Counted from the stretch's first letter, positions 15,392 through 23,860 are shown. The stretch: 64,000 bases of DNA from JBOGVZ01 sp050692985 (GCA_050692985.1 JBOGVZ010000077.1:1-64000), one strand, 5' to 3'. Program-made: numbers and translations. The notes: generated by a model from the sequence alone, not told the origin.

Positions 15392-17466
15392 TCGCGTCAA
15401 ACCTAAGCAGATGCAGCAACGCCGCCCGCCGGGTCCTCCTAGCACTCGCCGCGGCCCTGCTCGTCTTGGCGCTCCCGAAATCGGCACACGCTCATGCCGC
15501 CTTCGTGTCCTCCGATCCCCCACCGGGCGCCGAGCTCTCCAGCGCTCCCGGCGTGGTGGTGCTCCGGTTCACCGAACCGCTCATCGCCCGGCTCTCAGGA
15601 GCGGTGGTGACAGACCCTGAGGGGCAAACGTTCGAGGGTCAGGTCACGGGAGAGCGCCAGATGGCGGTGCCCCTGTCCACCAACGCCCCGGGCGTATACG
15701 AGGTGGCGTGGACCACCGTGAGCCCGGTCGACGGCCACACCCTGCGGGGGGCGTTCCGGTTCGGGGTGGGAGTCGCCCCCGGCGAGGGGGCGGAGGGTGC
15801 CACGGGCACCGAGCCTACCCGGGAGGACCTGTTCCTCGCGGTGGCCCGGGCCCTCGAGTACGCGGCGCTGCTGATTGCGGTGGGGATGATCCTCATCCGC
15901 CGACTGGCCCGCCGCCCTCCTCCGCTCGGCTGGGCCAACCCCCGCCTCGCCTGGCCTCTTGCCCTTGCGCTGGGAAGCGGGCTCGCCGTAGTCCTGGGGG
16001 AAGCCCTGGTCGCCGCGGGGTCTCCATCCCCCGGGCAGGTCGCCGCGTACTTCACCTCCGGGGTGGCCGGCGTCGCGAGGCTGGCCAGGGTGGGCCTCGA
16101 GGCGCTCGCCGTGGCCGCCGTGATGCAGCGGCGGAGCCCGGCCCCTTCCCTGGTGGGAGCGCTCGTCGCTTTGGCGGCGGCGGGCCACGCCGCCGCGGTG
16201 ACCCCCAGGTGGTGGGGGGTCGGCGTCGACGCGCTCCACTTATTGGCCGCCGGGATGTGGGCCGGAGGGATCATGGCCCTGGCCACGGTCCGGCCCTCTG
16301 GGGGGTGGCGCGGCCCGGCTGCCCGGGTCCTTCTCGACCGCTTCTCTCCCATCGCCCTGGCTGCCTTCGTGGCCACCGTGGGGTTCGGGGTCCTCCGGGG
16401 GACGCAGGAGCTCTCCGCCCTCCCCGATCTGCTCACCACCTCCTACGGGCGGGTCCTCGGCCTCAAGGTCCTCGGGGTCTTGATCATGGTCCCCCTCTCC
16501 ACCCTGCTGTGGCTGAGGCTCCGCGGGTCGCCCCGGGTGGAGGCCGCAGTGGCCGGACTCGTCATCGCCCTGGCCGCCCTGCTGGCCGCCTATCCCCTTC
16601 CTCCCGCCCGGCTGGGCGAAGCCGAGGCCGCCGAGCAGCCGATCGCCGGGGCGGCCGCCCTTCCCCGAAAGGGAGATCTGACCCTCGGCGGGGACGCCGG
16701 AGAGGTGCTCGTGGGCCTCACCATTCGCCCCGGCGAGCCGGGAGCCAACGACCTGCTCCTCTACGTGCTTCCCCTGGAGGGCGAGGAAGCGGCGGCCGGG
16801 CTGCGGGTCGGGGTCTCGGCGGGGGGTCCCGTAGCGGAGACCGAAGCGTGCGGGCTCACCTGTCGACGGGCCCAGCTCAGTCTGCGAGGCGGCGAACGGG
16901 TCGAGGTGCAGGTCGGTGGAAAGGCCGGGGGCACGGCGATCTTCGACGTCCCTCCCCTGCCGCCGACCGACGGGACCGCGCTGTACGAGCGGATGCAGGA
17001 GCGCATGCACGCATTGCGAACCTACCGGCTGGAGGAGTCGCTTTCCTCCGGCCGCGCGGTGGTCCGAGCGGACTACGCCTTCCAGGCCCCCGACCGGATG
17101 CGCATCCGGGTCGACTCGGGATCGGAGCGGGTCATCGTCGGGGACCGGGAGTGGCGCCGGGAGGGACCGGGCGGCCGGTGGCGGGCCGATCAGGCCATCT
17201 CTCCAGAGGTGCCCAAGTTCATCTGGGACTTCGGGGGAGATCCGGTGGGCCTGCGGATCCTTGGGCAGGAGAACATGGACGGGATCGCCACGACCGTCCT
17301 CGCATTCTTCGGGGGGAGCGGGAACACTCCGATCTGGTACCGGCTGTGGGTGGACTCCGAGGGCCTGGTGCGGCGGGCCGAGATGCGGGCCCAGGGTCAC
17401 TTCATGGACCACCGCTACTTCGACTTCGACGCTCCGTTCCAGGTACAGCCACCGAACACCGGTTGA
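15388..17466 (+). CDS. CopC-CopD fusion with C-terminal LolA-like domain
   Basis: A 692-residue protein. A signal peptide (about 12-36) is followed by a CopC domain starting AHAAFVSSDPPPG, with FTEPL and SPVDGHTLRGAFRFGV; the first His after cleavage and the later His are the usual Cu(II) ligands. An eight-helix CopD-like membrane part spans about 145-420. The last 150 residues (LRTYRLEESL, DYAFQAPDRM, WYRLWVDSEGLV) resemble LolA-fold outer domains. The CopC/CopD pair is tied to copper uptake or handling. The start overlaps the preceding stop by four bases. The third domain is unusual for CopCD. Confidence 0.87.
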   Translation: MIASNLSRCSNAARRVLLALAAALLVLALPKSAHAHAAFVSSDPPPGAELSSAPGVVVLRFTEPLIARLSGAVVTDPEGQTFEGQVTGERQMAVPLSTNAPGVYEVAWTTVSPVDGHTLRGAFRFGVGVAPGEGAEGATGTEPTREDLFLAVARALEYAALLIAVGMILIRRLARRPPPLGWANPRLAWPLALALGSGLAVVLGEALVAAGSPSPGQVAAYFTSGVAGVARLARVGLEALAVAAVMQRRSPAPSLVGALVALAAAGHAAAVTPRWWGVGVDALHLLAAGMWAGGIMALATVRPSGGWRGPAARVLLDRFSPIALAAFVATVGFGVLRGTQELSALPDLLTTSYGRVLGLKVLGVLIMVPLSTLLWLRLRGSPRVEAAVAGLVIALAALLAAYPLPPARLGEAEAAEQPIAGAAALPRKGDLTLGGDAGEVLVGLTIRPGEPGANDLLLYVLPLEGEEAAAGLRVGVSAGGPVAETEACGLTCRRAQLSLRGGERVEVQVGGKAGGTAIFDVPPLPPTDGTALYERMQERMHALRTYRLEESLSSGRAVVRADYAFQAPDRMRIRVDSGSERVIVGDREWRREGPGGRWRADQAISPEVPKFIWDFGGDPVGLRILGQENMDGIATTVLAFFGGSGNTPIWYRLWVDSEGLVRRAEMRAQGHFMDHRYFDFDAPFQVQPPNTG

Positions 17467-17490
17467 GCAGCGAGAAGAGAGGAGGACCGG

Positions 17491-17715
17491 ATGACGCACA
17501 TGGACTGGATGATGGGACCGGGGATGTGGTTTGCGATGTGGATCTTCCCCCTGCTCTTCTTCGGCGTCCTCATCGCCTTCGGGGTCTGGGCCGTCCGCCG
17601 ATTCACCGAGCGCGGCCCGCGAAGTTCGGCACGGCAGATCCTCGAGGAGCGGTTCGCCCGCGGAGAGATCGACACCGAGGAGTTTGAGCGGCGCGTGCGT
17701 GCCCTCGAGAGGTGA
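17491..17715 (+). CDS. SHOCT-domain small membrane protein
   Basis: A 74-residue protein: a Met-rich N-terminus (MTHMDWMMGPGMW), one hydrophobic helix (about 12-35), and a C-terminal SHOCT motif ILEERFARGEIDTEEFERR. SHOCT modules are short oligomerisation-like segments often found at ends of membrane proteins. The Met- and His-containing start could touch copper, which would suit its position right after copCD; this is inference. Good ribosome site AGAGGAGG upstream. Confidence 0.82.
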   Translation: MTHMDWMMGPGMWFAMWIFPLLFFGVLIAFGVWAVRRFTERGPRSSARQILEERFARGEIDTEEFERRVRALER

Positions 17716-17834
17716 GGTTTACCCCGAGCCGGGTGCAGCCAGAGGGTTCACTCTTGGCAGAACGCGCGCATGGGGTTGCTAGCGTCATTGGCTATGGATG
17801 AGCCTGCCGGGCACGGGACCGAGAGACGGAGCGC

Positions 17835-18446
17835 GTGCGCCGCATCTGGGCCAAGCTCGCTCCCAAGTACGACCGGGTCATCCGGCTGCCAGAGCGCCTG
17901 CTCTTTGAGGGAGGGCGCGCGTGGGTCTGCTCGCAGGCACAGGGCGAGGTCCTGGAGATCGCCATCGGCACGGGACTCAATCTCCCCTACTACCCTCAGG
18001 AGGCACGGCTCACCGGGATCGACTTCAGCCCGGAGATGCTCGAGCTTGCACACCAGCGCGCCCGCGAGCTCGACAGGGACGTGGACCTGCGCGTCGGCGA
18101 CGCCCAACAGATGGAGTTCGCCGATTCGTCCTTCGACACCGTGGTGTGCACGCTGTCGCTGTGCAGCATCCCCGACGACGAGAAGGCGGTAGCCGAGATC
18201 GGGAGGATCCTCCGTCCCGGAGGCCGCGTGCTGCTCCTCGAGCACGTTCGGAGCCCCAACTCCTTGGTTCGAAGCTTCCAGCGCCTGCTGGATCCGATCA
18301 CCGTTCGCTTTCAGGGCGACCACATGCTGCGCGAGCCGCTCGATCACCTCATCGCCGGGGGATTCCAGATCGAGCGGGTTGAGCGGTCGAGGTGGGGCAT
18401 TGTCGAACGAGTCGCGGCGTTGAAGCCGGCTCTTATGGAGCGCTGA
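17835..18446 (+). CDS. Class I SAM-dependent methyltransferase (UbiE/Methyltransf_11 type)
   Basis: A 203-residue protein from GTG 17835. Motif I is VLEIAIGTGLNLPYY, motif II GIDFSPEMLELA, the acidic post-motif LRVGDAQQMEFADSSFD and motif post-III RILRPGGRVLLLEHVRS. These identify the AdoMet-binding fold. The closest relatives by motif are the small-molecule methyltransferases seen near metal and arsenic clusters; the substrate is not evident. It is 119 bp after the copper operon and before the integrase. Confidence 0.82.
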   Translation: MRRIWAKLAPKYDRVIRLPERLLFEGGRAWVCSQAQGEVLEIAIGTGLNLPYYPQEARLTGIDFSPEMLELAHQRARELDRDVDLRVGDAQQMEFADSSFDTVVCTLSLCSIPDDEKAVAEIGRILRPGGRVLLLEHVRSPNSLVRSFQRLLDPITVRFQGDHMLREPLDHLIAGGFQIERVERSRWGIVERVAALKPALMER

Positions 18447-18500
18447 AGAGCGACCCGGTTTCGTGGCCGGGAGGAAGACAACTCAGCGCGGGCCTTCAAC

Positions 18501-18518
18501 GTTGGCACTGGGTTGGCA
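18501..18518 (+). other. GTTGGCA repeat pair, 11 bp apart, upstream of the integrase
   Basis: GTTGGCA begins at 18501 and 18512. The same heptamer pair with the same spacing is found at 19795/19806 next to the tRNA. Two identical pairs flanking int suggest arm-type sites bound by this integrase, perhaps also controlling its promoter. Confidence 0.5.
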
Positions 18519-18627
18519 ATACTCCCGTCTCCCCTGTTCCTGAGCGGAACAACGGATGCGGAATCCGCAGGCCCATGGCTTCCCTGTCTCCAGCCCTTTC
18601 TTCAGATGGCGCGGCAAGGAGGCACTC

Positions 18628-19860
18628 ATGAGGGGACATGTCCGGAAGCGGAGTACCTGGGAGTTCATCGTCGACATCGGCCACCACCCCGTCACAGGGA
18701 GGAGGCGCCAGAAGAGCCAGAGCGGCTTCGCCACCCGAAGGGAGGCGGACAGCGCCCTCCGCGAGTTCATCCGCCGCGTGGAAGGGGGTGGCAACCCCTG
18801 TCCTGAGCCGGTCGCCTTGGCCGACCACCTGAGCCGCTGGGTCGAGTACCAGGGTGCGCGAGGAATCCGCCCGCGCACCCTGGAAGGATACAGGGGCTAC
18901 ATCCACCGGGAGATCCTTCCCCTCATCGGCGGAGTCGAGCTCTCTAAGCTCAGGCCCGACCACGTCCGCGCCGTCCTCACCCGGATGCAGCAGCGGGGAC
19001 TGTCAACCGCCACCATTGCCCAGGTCCGTTGGGTGCTCGGCTCTGCCCTCCGCCAGGCGGTGGAGGACGGTCTTATCACCGTGAACCCGGTCACTGCGGT
19101 CAAGCGCCCGAGGGTCAAGCGGGCGGAGCTGCACTGGCCGACTCCGACGCAGCTAGTGGCCCTGGTGGAAGCCTCCCGGGGCACTGTCTGGGAGGTACCG
19201 ATCCTACTGGCTGCGGTGACCGGAGCGCGCCGCTCGGAGATTCTGGGTATCTCCTGGGAAGACGTCGACCTGAGAGTCGGCACGATCTTCATCCGCCGCG
19301 GCGTGCAGCCGGCCCGTCATCATCCGGGCAACGATCCCGTCACGTTCACACCCCTCAAGACGAAGCGGTCACATCGGTGCGTTCAGCTGCCTTCCTTCGC
19401 CCTGGAGCTGATCCGCCGGCACCGACGAGACCAGCTCGAAAGCCGCACGGCACTCGGACAGGCATGGCACGATCCCCTCGATGAGCTTGGCCAGCCAGTG
19501 GCGCTGGTCTGTGATCGAGGGGACGGCTTTTTCCTGTACCCGGACTCCTTCACTCATGCGTTCAAGCGGATCGCCCGTCAGGCGGGGATCCATCCCTCGA
19601 CCCGCCTACACGACATCCGGCACGCCGTGGCTACCGAACTCGGCCGCCGAGGGGTGCACCCCGTGATCGTCTCGGCCGTGCTGGGACATGCCTCTCCAGC
19701 CTTCACCGTGGCGGTCTATCAGCACGCGTGGCCGGAAGGGCCCGCCGAGGCCGCTGCGGCGCTCGAGGCTGTGCTCCGATCCCAGGCTCCCGATGTTGGC
19801 AATCCGTTGGCAGGCGACCGATTTGAGCCGTTCGAAGAATCGGCACCAGCCGCAAAATAG
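18628..19860 (+). CDS. Tyrosine site-specific recombinase (island integrase)
   Basis: A 410-residue phage-type integrase. The N-terminal arm-binding part is at about 5-60, the SAM-like core-binding domain at about 75-160, and the catalytic domain from about 180. The catalytic set is complete: Arg in TGARRSEILG, Lys in PLKTKRSHR, HDIRH box (LHDIRHAVATE), GHAS and the nucleophile Tyr in AVYQHAW. ATG 18628 has AAGGAGGC upstream and is preferred over the start 72 bp earlier. It points at, and ends 13 bp before, tRNA-Met, the expected place for an integrase using that tRNA. Confidence 0.94.
   Translation: MRGHVRKRSTWEFIVDIGHHPVTGRRRQKSQSGFATRREADSALREFIRRVEGGGNPCPEPVALADHLSRWVEYQGARGIRPRTLEGYRGYIHREILPLIGGVELSKLRPDHVRAVLTRMQQRGLSTATIAQVRWVLGSALRQAVEDGLITVNPVTAVKRPRVKRAELHWPTPTQLVALVEASRGTVWEVPILLAAVTGARRSEILGISWEDVDLRVGTIFIRRGVQPARHHPGNDPVTFTPLKTKRSHRCVQLPSFALELIRRHRRDQLESRTALGQAWHDPLDELGQPVALVCDRGDGFFLYPDSFTHAFKRIARQAGIHPSTRLHDIRHAVATELGRRGVHPVIVSAVLGHASPAFTVAVYQHAWPEGPAEAAAALEAVLRSQAPDVGNPLAGDRFEPFEESAPAAK
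19795..19812 (+). other. GTTGGCA repeat pair inside the integrase 3' end (candidate arm sites)
   Basis: GTTGGCA begins at 19795 and 19806, which is 78 and 67 bp before the att repeat at 19873. The pair lies in the last codons of int. It matches the pair at 18501/18512 in sequence and spacing, and the GGGACA pair at 7863/7874 in offset from att. Confidence 0.55.
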
Positions 19861-19872
19861 CAGGTCAGCGAG

Positions 19873-19916
19873 GTGGGGCGGGGAGGACTCGAACCTCCGA
19901 CCGACGGATTATGAGT
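19873..19916 (-). repeat. Right att site within tRNA-Met (44-bp repeat)
   Basis: Identical to 7941-7984. It covers the 3' half of tRNA-Met from the base after the discriminator to the anticodon loop. The tRNA remains complete here, as usual when a recombinase restores the 3' half. Confidence 0.88.
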
Positions 19917-19947
19917 CCGCTGCTCTGACCAACTGAGCTACCGCCCC
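19874..19947 (-). tRNA. tRNA-Met (anticodon CAU)
   Basis: A 74-nt cloverleaf: acceptor GGGGCGG/CCGCCCC, D-arm TAGCTCAG, anticodon stem GCGGA/TCCGT with loop CTCATAA, T-arm GGAGG/CCTCC with GTTCGAG. The discriminator is A and CCA is not encoded. The CAU anticodon allows elongator Met or a lysidine-modified Ile2; elongator Met is preferred. It is the integration site of the island to its left. Confidence 0.93.
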
Positions 19948-20068
19948 TTCCGATCATGATAAGCGGGGAGACGTTTGCCCATATCGCCCATCCGAAAGGA
20001 ATCGGCAATACCCGCGGTCGTACGATCCGCCCGTCCCTCGAAGGCCGACGACGGCAAGGGAGGATCCG

Positions 20069-21478
20069 ATGCGCTTCACTCGCACCCTCGGGCCGGCAGC
20101 CGCGATCATGGCGCTCTCGATCGCCGCCCTTCCGGCTGCCGCCCAAACCTCCTGGGAAGTCGTCCCGAGCCCGAATCCCGGAACGGTGGGTCCCTTCGCG
20201 AACGAGCTCCATGCCGTCGACGGCGTGTCCGCCGACGATGTGTGGGCGGTGGGCGCGATCGACCCTGGGCCCAACTACAACTCGCGGGCCACCCTGGCCA
20301 TGCGATTCGATGGGTCCTCCTGGACCGTCCTCCCCACCCCCAACCCGGACGGCTCCGAAACGGGCGTCGACGTGGACCAGGCCGGGCTCTCCGACGTCGA
20401 GGCCCTGAGCGCCACCGATGTCTGGGCGGTGGGGACCGCAGGCAGCATCGACAATCTCGGCGCTCAGCCGGTGATGCTTCATTGGGACGGGACGGCCTGG
20501 TCGCCCGTCCCAGTGCCGCGCCTGGGGACCGCGACCGATCACAACGGCCTGAGCGGCATCGCGGCCGTCTCATCCACCGACGTCTGGGCGGTGGGCCCCT
20601 ACACCCTGTACGGGGAGGGCTCCAACACCGAGTACGGGACGCTCATCCTCCACTGGAATGGCTCCACGTGGAGCCTGGTCCCCAATCCGTGCAACGCCAC
20701 CGAGGACGTGGTGGCGATCTCGTCCACCGACGTGTGGGCGGTCGGCGACGACACCTGCCACTGGGACGGCTCGGCCTGGACGGCGATCCCGAACGCTCCG
20801 ACCGACAACCCGGGCAGCTACGCCCGCCTGCGCTCGGTGAGCGCTACATCCTCGGGCGATGTGTGGGCGGTGGGGTTCAGGGCCATCCCCTACTTCGAGG
20901 GATATCTCTACTCAAGTCGCATCGAGCGATGGGATGGCTCCCAGTGGACGGCCCTGCCCATCCAGCCCGGCGACCATCTCGACGGGGTCCTGGCGCTGTC
21001 CGCCGGCGATGCGTGGGCCGTGGGCTCGGACTTCGGCCTCAACCTCGTCATGCACTGGGACGGATCGGAGTGGAGCACGCAGGAGGTACCCTCCCTGGGC
21101 GACGGGAGCTATCTCAACGCCGTGGGCGCTGCCGGCGCGGACCTGTGGGCCGCGGGGATCTACTTCGTCGACGGCATGGGTCGAACCGCCACGCTCCGGC
21201 GTTCGGGGAGCACCGGCGGGAGCGTCGCCATCCTGAAGGGTGCCGTTCGGTCGACCAGCGGCCAGACGATCCCGGGGGCCAAGGTCTCGTGGAGGGGCCC
21301 CCAGACGGGGTCCACCACGACGAACGCCAGGGGCGGATATCAGATGACGTCCGCGTCCGGGGGAAGCTACTCGATCACCGCATCGGCCTCGGGCTGCCAG
21401 TCGCGGAAAGCTCTCGGTGATGTTGAGCGTGGGCCAGACGGTCATCCGCAACTTCCGTCTCCAGTGCGACTGAGGTAG
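20069..21478 (+). CDS. Secreted repeat protein with C-terminal CarboxypepD_reg-like domain; end frameshifted
   Basis: A 469-residue frame starting MRFTRTLGPAAAIMAL, a signal peptide ending near AAAQ, with ribosome site GGGAGG. At least seven repeats carry DVWAVG followed by HWDGSxW, a propeller-like pattern. From about residue 388 a beta-sandwich of carboxypeptidase-regulatory type follows (GAVRSTSGQTIPGAKVSW). Near 21405 the frame appears shifted: the other frame gives KLSVMLSVGQTVIRNFRLQC and stops at 21471-21473, as expected for this domain. An extra A in AAA could explain it. Function unknown; likely extracellular. Confidence 0.75.
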   Translation: MRFTRTLGPAAAIMALSIAALPAAAQTSWEVVPSPNPGTVGPFANELHAVDGVSADDVWAVGAIDPGPNYNSRATLAMRFDGSSWTVLPTPNPDGSETGVDVDQAGLSDVEALSATDVWAVGTAGSIDNLGAQPVMLHWDGTAWSPVPVPRLGTATDHNGLSGIAAVSSTDVWAVGPYTLYGEGSNTEYGTLILHWNGSTWSLVPNPCNATEDVVAISSTDVWAVGDDTCHWDGSAWTAIPNAPTDNPGSYARLRSVSATSSGDVWAVGFRAIPYFEGYLYSSRIERWDGSQWTALPIQPGDHLDGVLALSAGDAWAVGSDFGLNLVMHWDGSEWSTQEVPSLGDGSYLNAVGAAGADLWAAGIYFVDGMGRTATLRRSGSTGGSVAILKGAVRSTSGQTIPGAKVSWRGPQTGSTTTNARGGYQMTSASGGSYSITASASGCQSRKALGDVERGPDGHPQLPSPVRLR

Positions 21479-21538
21479 CCGGCCCAGCCGCTCCGGGCCT
21501 GGTTGCGCTCGCGGCCCGCCACCGGGACACTCCGTGGG

Positions 21539-22735
21539 ATGGCCCATCGGCTGGACGACCGGGCCCCCCCGGCGAGGCGGCGCTTGCTTGCCGCGGTGGC
21601 GGCCGCCCTCGCCGTGGCCACGGTGCTGGGCATGGTGGCGCTGCGCCCCACCGGCGAGGACCGCCCCGACCTGACCGGGTTGGGATTCGTCGCCGAGGTC
21701 TTCTCGGCGCGCGTCGTCACCAGCTCGGAGGAGCCGTGTCCCGGCGAGACCCAGGAAGGGGTGGCCTGCCGCACGGTCAGCTTCGAGCTCGACGAGGGGC
21801 CCGACTCGGGGCGGATCGTCAGCCAGCAGTTCGTCGGCGCTCAGGGGATCCCCGCGCTAGACCCGGGGGATGAGGTCATCCTGGCCTTCGACGCCACGGC
21901 CGAGGAGGGGTTCCGGTACCGGTTCGTTGACCGGCAGCGAACCTCGACGCTGCTGTGGCTGGCGCTGGTGTTCGCCGGGGCGGTGGTCGTCCTGGGGCGG
22001 CTCCGGGGCCTGGCCGCGCTGGCCGGCCTGGCGGCCAGCCTGCTCGTGCTGGTGTGGTTCGTGCTTCCGGCGATCCTCGACGGCCGCAGCGCGGTGCTGG
22101 TGGCCGTGGTGGGGGCGGCGGCCATCGCCTACCTGGCCCTGTACCTGGCGCACGGGTTCACCCTGATGACCACGGTGGCCCTGCTGGGAACGCTGGCCGC
22201 CCTGGCCCTGACGGTGGTCCTGGCCACCGTGTTCGTCGGCGTGGCCGAGCTCACCGGGTTCGCCAGCGAGGAGGCCACGGCCGTGCAGGTCGGGGCGGCG
22301 CGGATCGACCTGGCCGGCATCCTCCTGGGCGGCGTGGTGATCGGGGCCCTGGGCGCCATCGACGACATGACGGTGACCCAGGCGTCCGCCGTGTGGGAGC
22401 TCCGGGCGGTCAGCCCCCTGATGAGCCAGCGGGCCCTGATCCGCTCGGGCCTGCGGATCGGCCGCGACCACGTGGCCTCCACGGTGAACACCCTGGCCCT
22501 GGCCTATGCGGGCGCCTCCCTGCCGGTGCTCCTCCTCCTGGTGCTGTCCCGGCAGTCGGTGGCCACGGTGCTGAGCGGCGAGGTGCTGGCCACGGAGATC
22601 GTGCGGACCCTGGTGGGGAGCATCGGGCTGGTGGCCGCTGTGCCGGTCACCACGTGGCTCGCGGCGATGGTGGCCCCGTCCGGGTCCGAGCCCGACCGAG
22701 GCCCCCGGCTCCCCGCGGAGGAGGCCGGGGCCTGA
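21539..22735 (+). CDS. YibE/F family membrane protein
   Basis: About 398 residues from ATG 21539 (a TTG lies 36 bp earlier). The N-terminus has one signal-like helix, then a soluble domain (about 35-125), then seven or eight hydrophobic helices. The family signature is visible as LLGGVVIGALGAIDDMTVTQA and HVASTVNTLALAYAGASLP. YibE/F proteins are predicted multi-pass transport proteins of unproven function. It is convergent with the phosphoesterase gene. Confidence 0.85.
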   Translation: MAHRLDDRAPPARRRLLAAVAAALAVATVLGMVALRPTGEDRPDLTGLGFVAEVFSARVVTSSEEPCPGETQEGVACRTVSFELDEGPDSGRIVSQQFVGAQGIPALDPGDEVILAFDATAEEGFRYRFVDRQRTSTLLWLALVFAGAVVVLGRLRGLAALAGLAASLLVLVWFVLPAILDGRSAVLVAVVGAAAIAYLALYLAHGFTLMTTVALLGTLAALALTVVLATVFVGVAELTGFASEEATAVQVGAARIDLAGILLGGVVIGALGAIDDMTVTQASAVWELRAVSPLMSQRALIRSGLRIGRDHVASTVNTLALAYAGASLPVLLLLVLSRQSVATVLSGEVLATEIVRTLVGSIGLVAAVPVTTWLAAMVAPSGSEPDRGPRLPAEEAGA

Positions 22736-22745
22736 GCGAGCCGCG

Positions 22746-23483
22746 TCAGCGGCCCACGGCCAGCCGCTCCGCCAGCACGTCGGGCAGCCCGGCGTCGCGG
22801 ATCTTCCGCTGCGCCTCCTCCACCGGGTACGCCACCCGGTGCCACACGGCCCGCCGCGCTTCGGTGTCGAAGATCAGGAACGACGCTCGGGGGTCCCCGT
22901 CCCGAGGCTGGCCCACGCTCCCCGGGTTCACCAGGTAGCGATGCCCCCCGTCGAGCTCGACCACGGCGTCGGGTTCGGGGACCCGGCCCTCCACCCGACC
23001 CCCGGCATCCTGGACGAACAGGACCGGAAGGTGGGTGTGGCCGAAGAAGCACAGCTCGAACCGCTCGTGGCCGAAGCTGGCGGCCGCCCTCTCCTCGTCG
23101 AGCAGGTACTCCGCGGCGGGGTCCACCACGGAGCCGTGTACGAGGAGCGCGGTGGAGCCCTCGCTCCGAGGGTCCAGCCGCTCCAGCAGCCCCCGCCCCG
23201 AAGGGGACAGCACCGTCCGGGTCCACCGCAGCGCGGTGGCTGCCACGCGGTTGAACCATTCGAGGTCGAACCGCCCCACCGCGGCCAGGTCGTGGTTGCC
23301 GGCCACCATGCGGACCCCGTGGAGCTCGGCCACCCGGTCGATCACCTCCTGTGGCTCGGCGCCATAGCCCACGATGTCACCGGTGACGAACGTGGGGCCG
23401 ATGCCCTCCTCGCGGCAGCGCCCCAGCACCGCGTCCAGGGCGTCGAGGTTCCCGTGGATGTCGGACAGGACCGCGATGCGCAT
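22746..23483 (-). CDS. Metallophosphoesterase (YfcE/MJ0936-like)
   Basis: A 245-residue calcineurin-like phosphoesterase with all metal motifs: SDIHGN at the N-terminus, GDIVGYG, GNHD, HGS and FGHTHLP, followed by the NPGSVGQPRD turn. The size and motif order fit the small YfcE-type phosphodiesterases of bacteria. The substrate is not evident. It follows the gene at 23490 on the same strand with a 6-bp gap, so they are probably co-transcribed. Confidence 0.9.
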   Translation of the reverse strand: MRIAVLSDIHGNLDALDAVLGRCREEGIGPTFVTGDIVGYGAEPQEVIDRVAELHGVRMVAGNHDLAAVGRFDLEWFNRVAATALRWTRTVLSPSGRGLLERLDPRSEGSTALLVHGSVVDPAAEYLLDEERAAASFGHERFELCFFGHTHLPVLFVQDAGGRVEGRVPEPDAVVELDGGHRYLVNPGSVGQPRDGDPRASFLIFDTEARRAVWHRVAYPVEEAQRKIRDAGLPDVLAERLAVGR

Positions 23484-23489
23484 CCGCGG

Positions 23490-23795
23490 TCAGCCCCCGT
23501 CGGTAAGCGCCTCCGGAGCCTCCTGGAGGGGCTCCCAGTCGCGAAGGGCCTCGGCCAGCTTCACAACGATGGCCGCTCCCCCCACGATCCCCAGGACCCT
23601 CCCCACCCGGGAAGCCTTGAACCGCCCGAACCGGAACAGCAGCGGCGCGCTGATGATCAACACCTGCGCCACCCGGCGACGGAGCTGCTGGCCCTCGGGC
23701 GAGGCCAGGTAGGCGCGGACCTCCTCCGCTCCGCGGCTGACCCGCCGCTGGAGCTCGTCGACCATCCCGCCCATTCCCCTCTCGGACACGCTCAC
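23490..23795 (-). CDS. Small hypothetical protein with one hydrophobic segment
   Basis: About 101 residues from GTG 23795 (an upstream start at 23822 is possible). The first half is polar and probably helical (DELQRRVSRGAEEVRAYLAS). Hydrophobic stretches follow near residues 45-55 and 68-80. The end is acidic. It heads a pair with the metallophosphoesterase. No family recognised. Confidence 0.6.
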   Translation of the reverse strand: MSVSERGMGGMVDELQRRVSRGAEEVRAYLASPEGQQLRRRVAQVLIISAPLLFRFGRFKASRVGRVLGIVGGAAIVVKLAEALRDWEPLQEAPEALTDGG

Positions 23796-23860
23796 GCCCT
23801 CACTGTATCGCGAGCGAGGCAAACGTCGTGGAGAACCGACCTGGAGGGGCGAAGGAGTCG

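Larger units (their letters stand above)
7941..19916. mobile_element. 12-kb tRNA-Met-integrated island carrying copper and thiol-redox genes
   Basis: The island runs between identical 44-bp tRNA-Met 3'-half repeats. A complete tyrosine integrase lies 13 bp inside the tRNA-proximal end. Cargo: selenoprotein-like peroxiredoxin, multi-domain copper ATPase, csoR relic with operator, small membrane protein, BNR-repeat protein, TlpA, CcdA, TlpA lipoprotein, CopCD fusion, SHOCT protein and methyltransferase. No conjugation or replication genes are present, so it would need help to move between cells. Confidence 0.82.
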
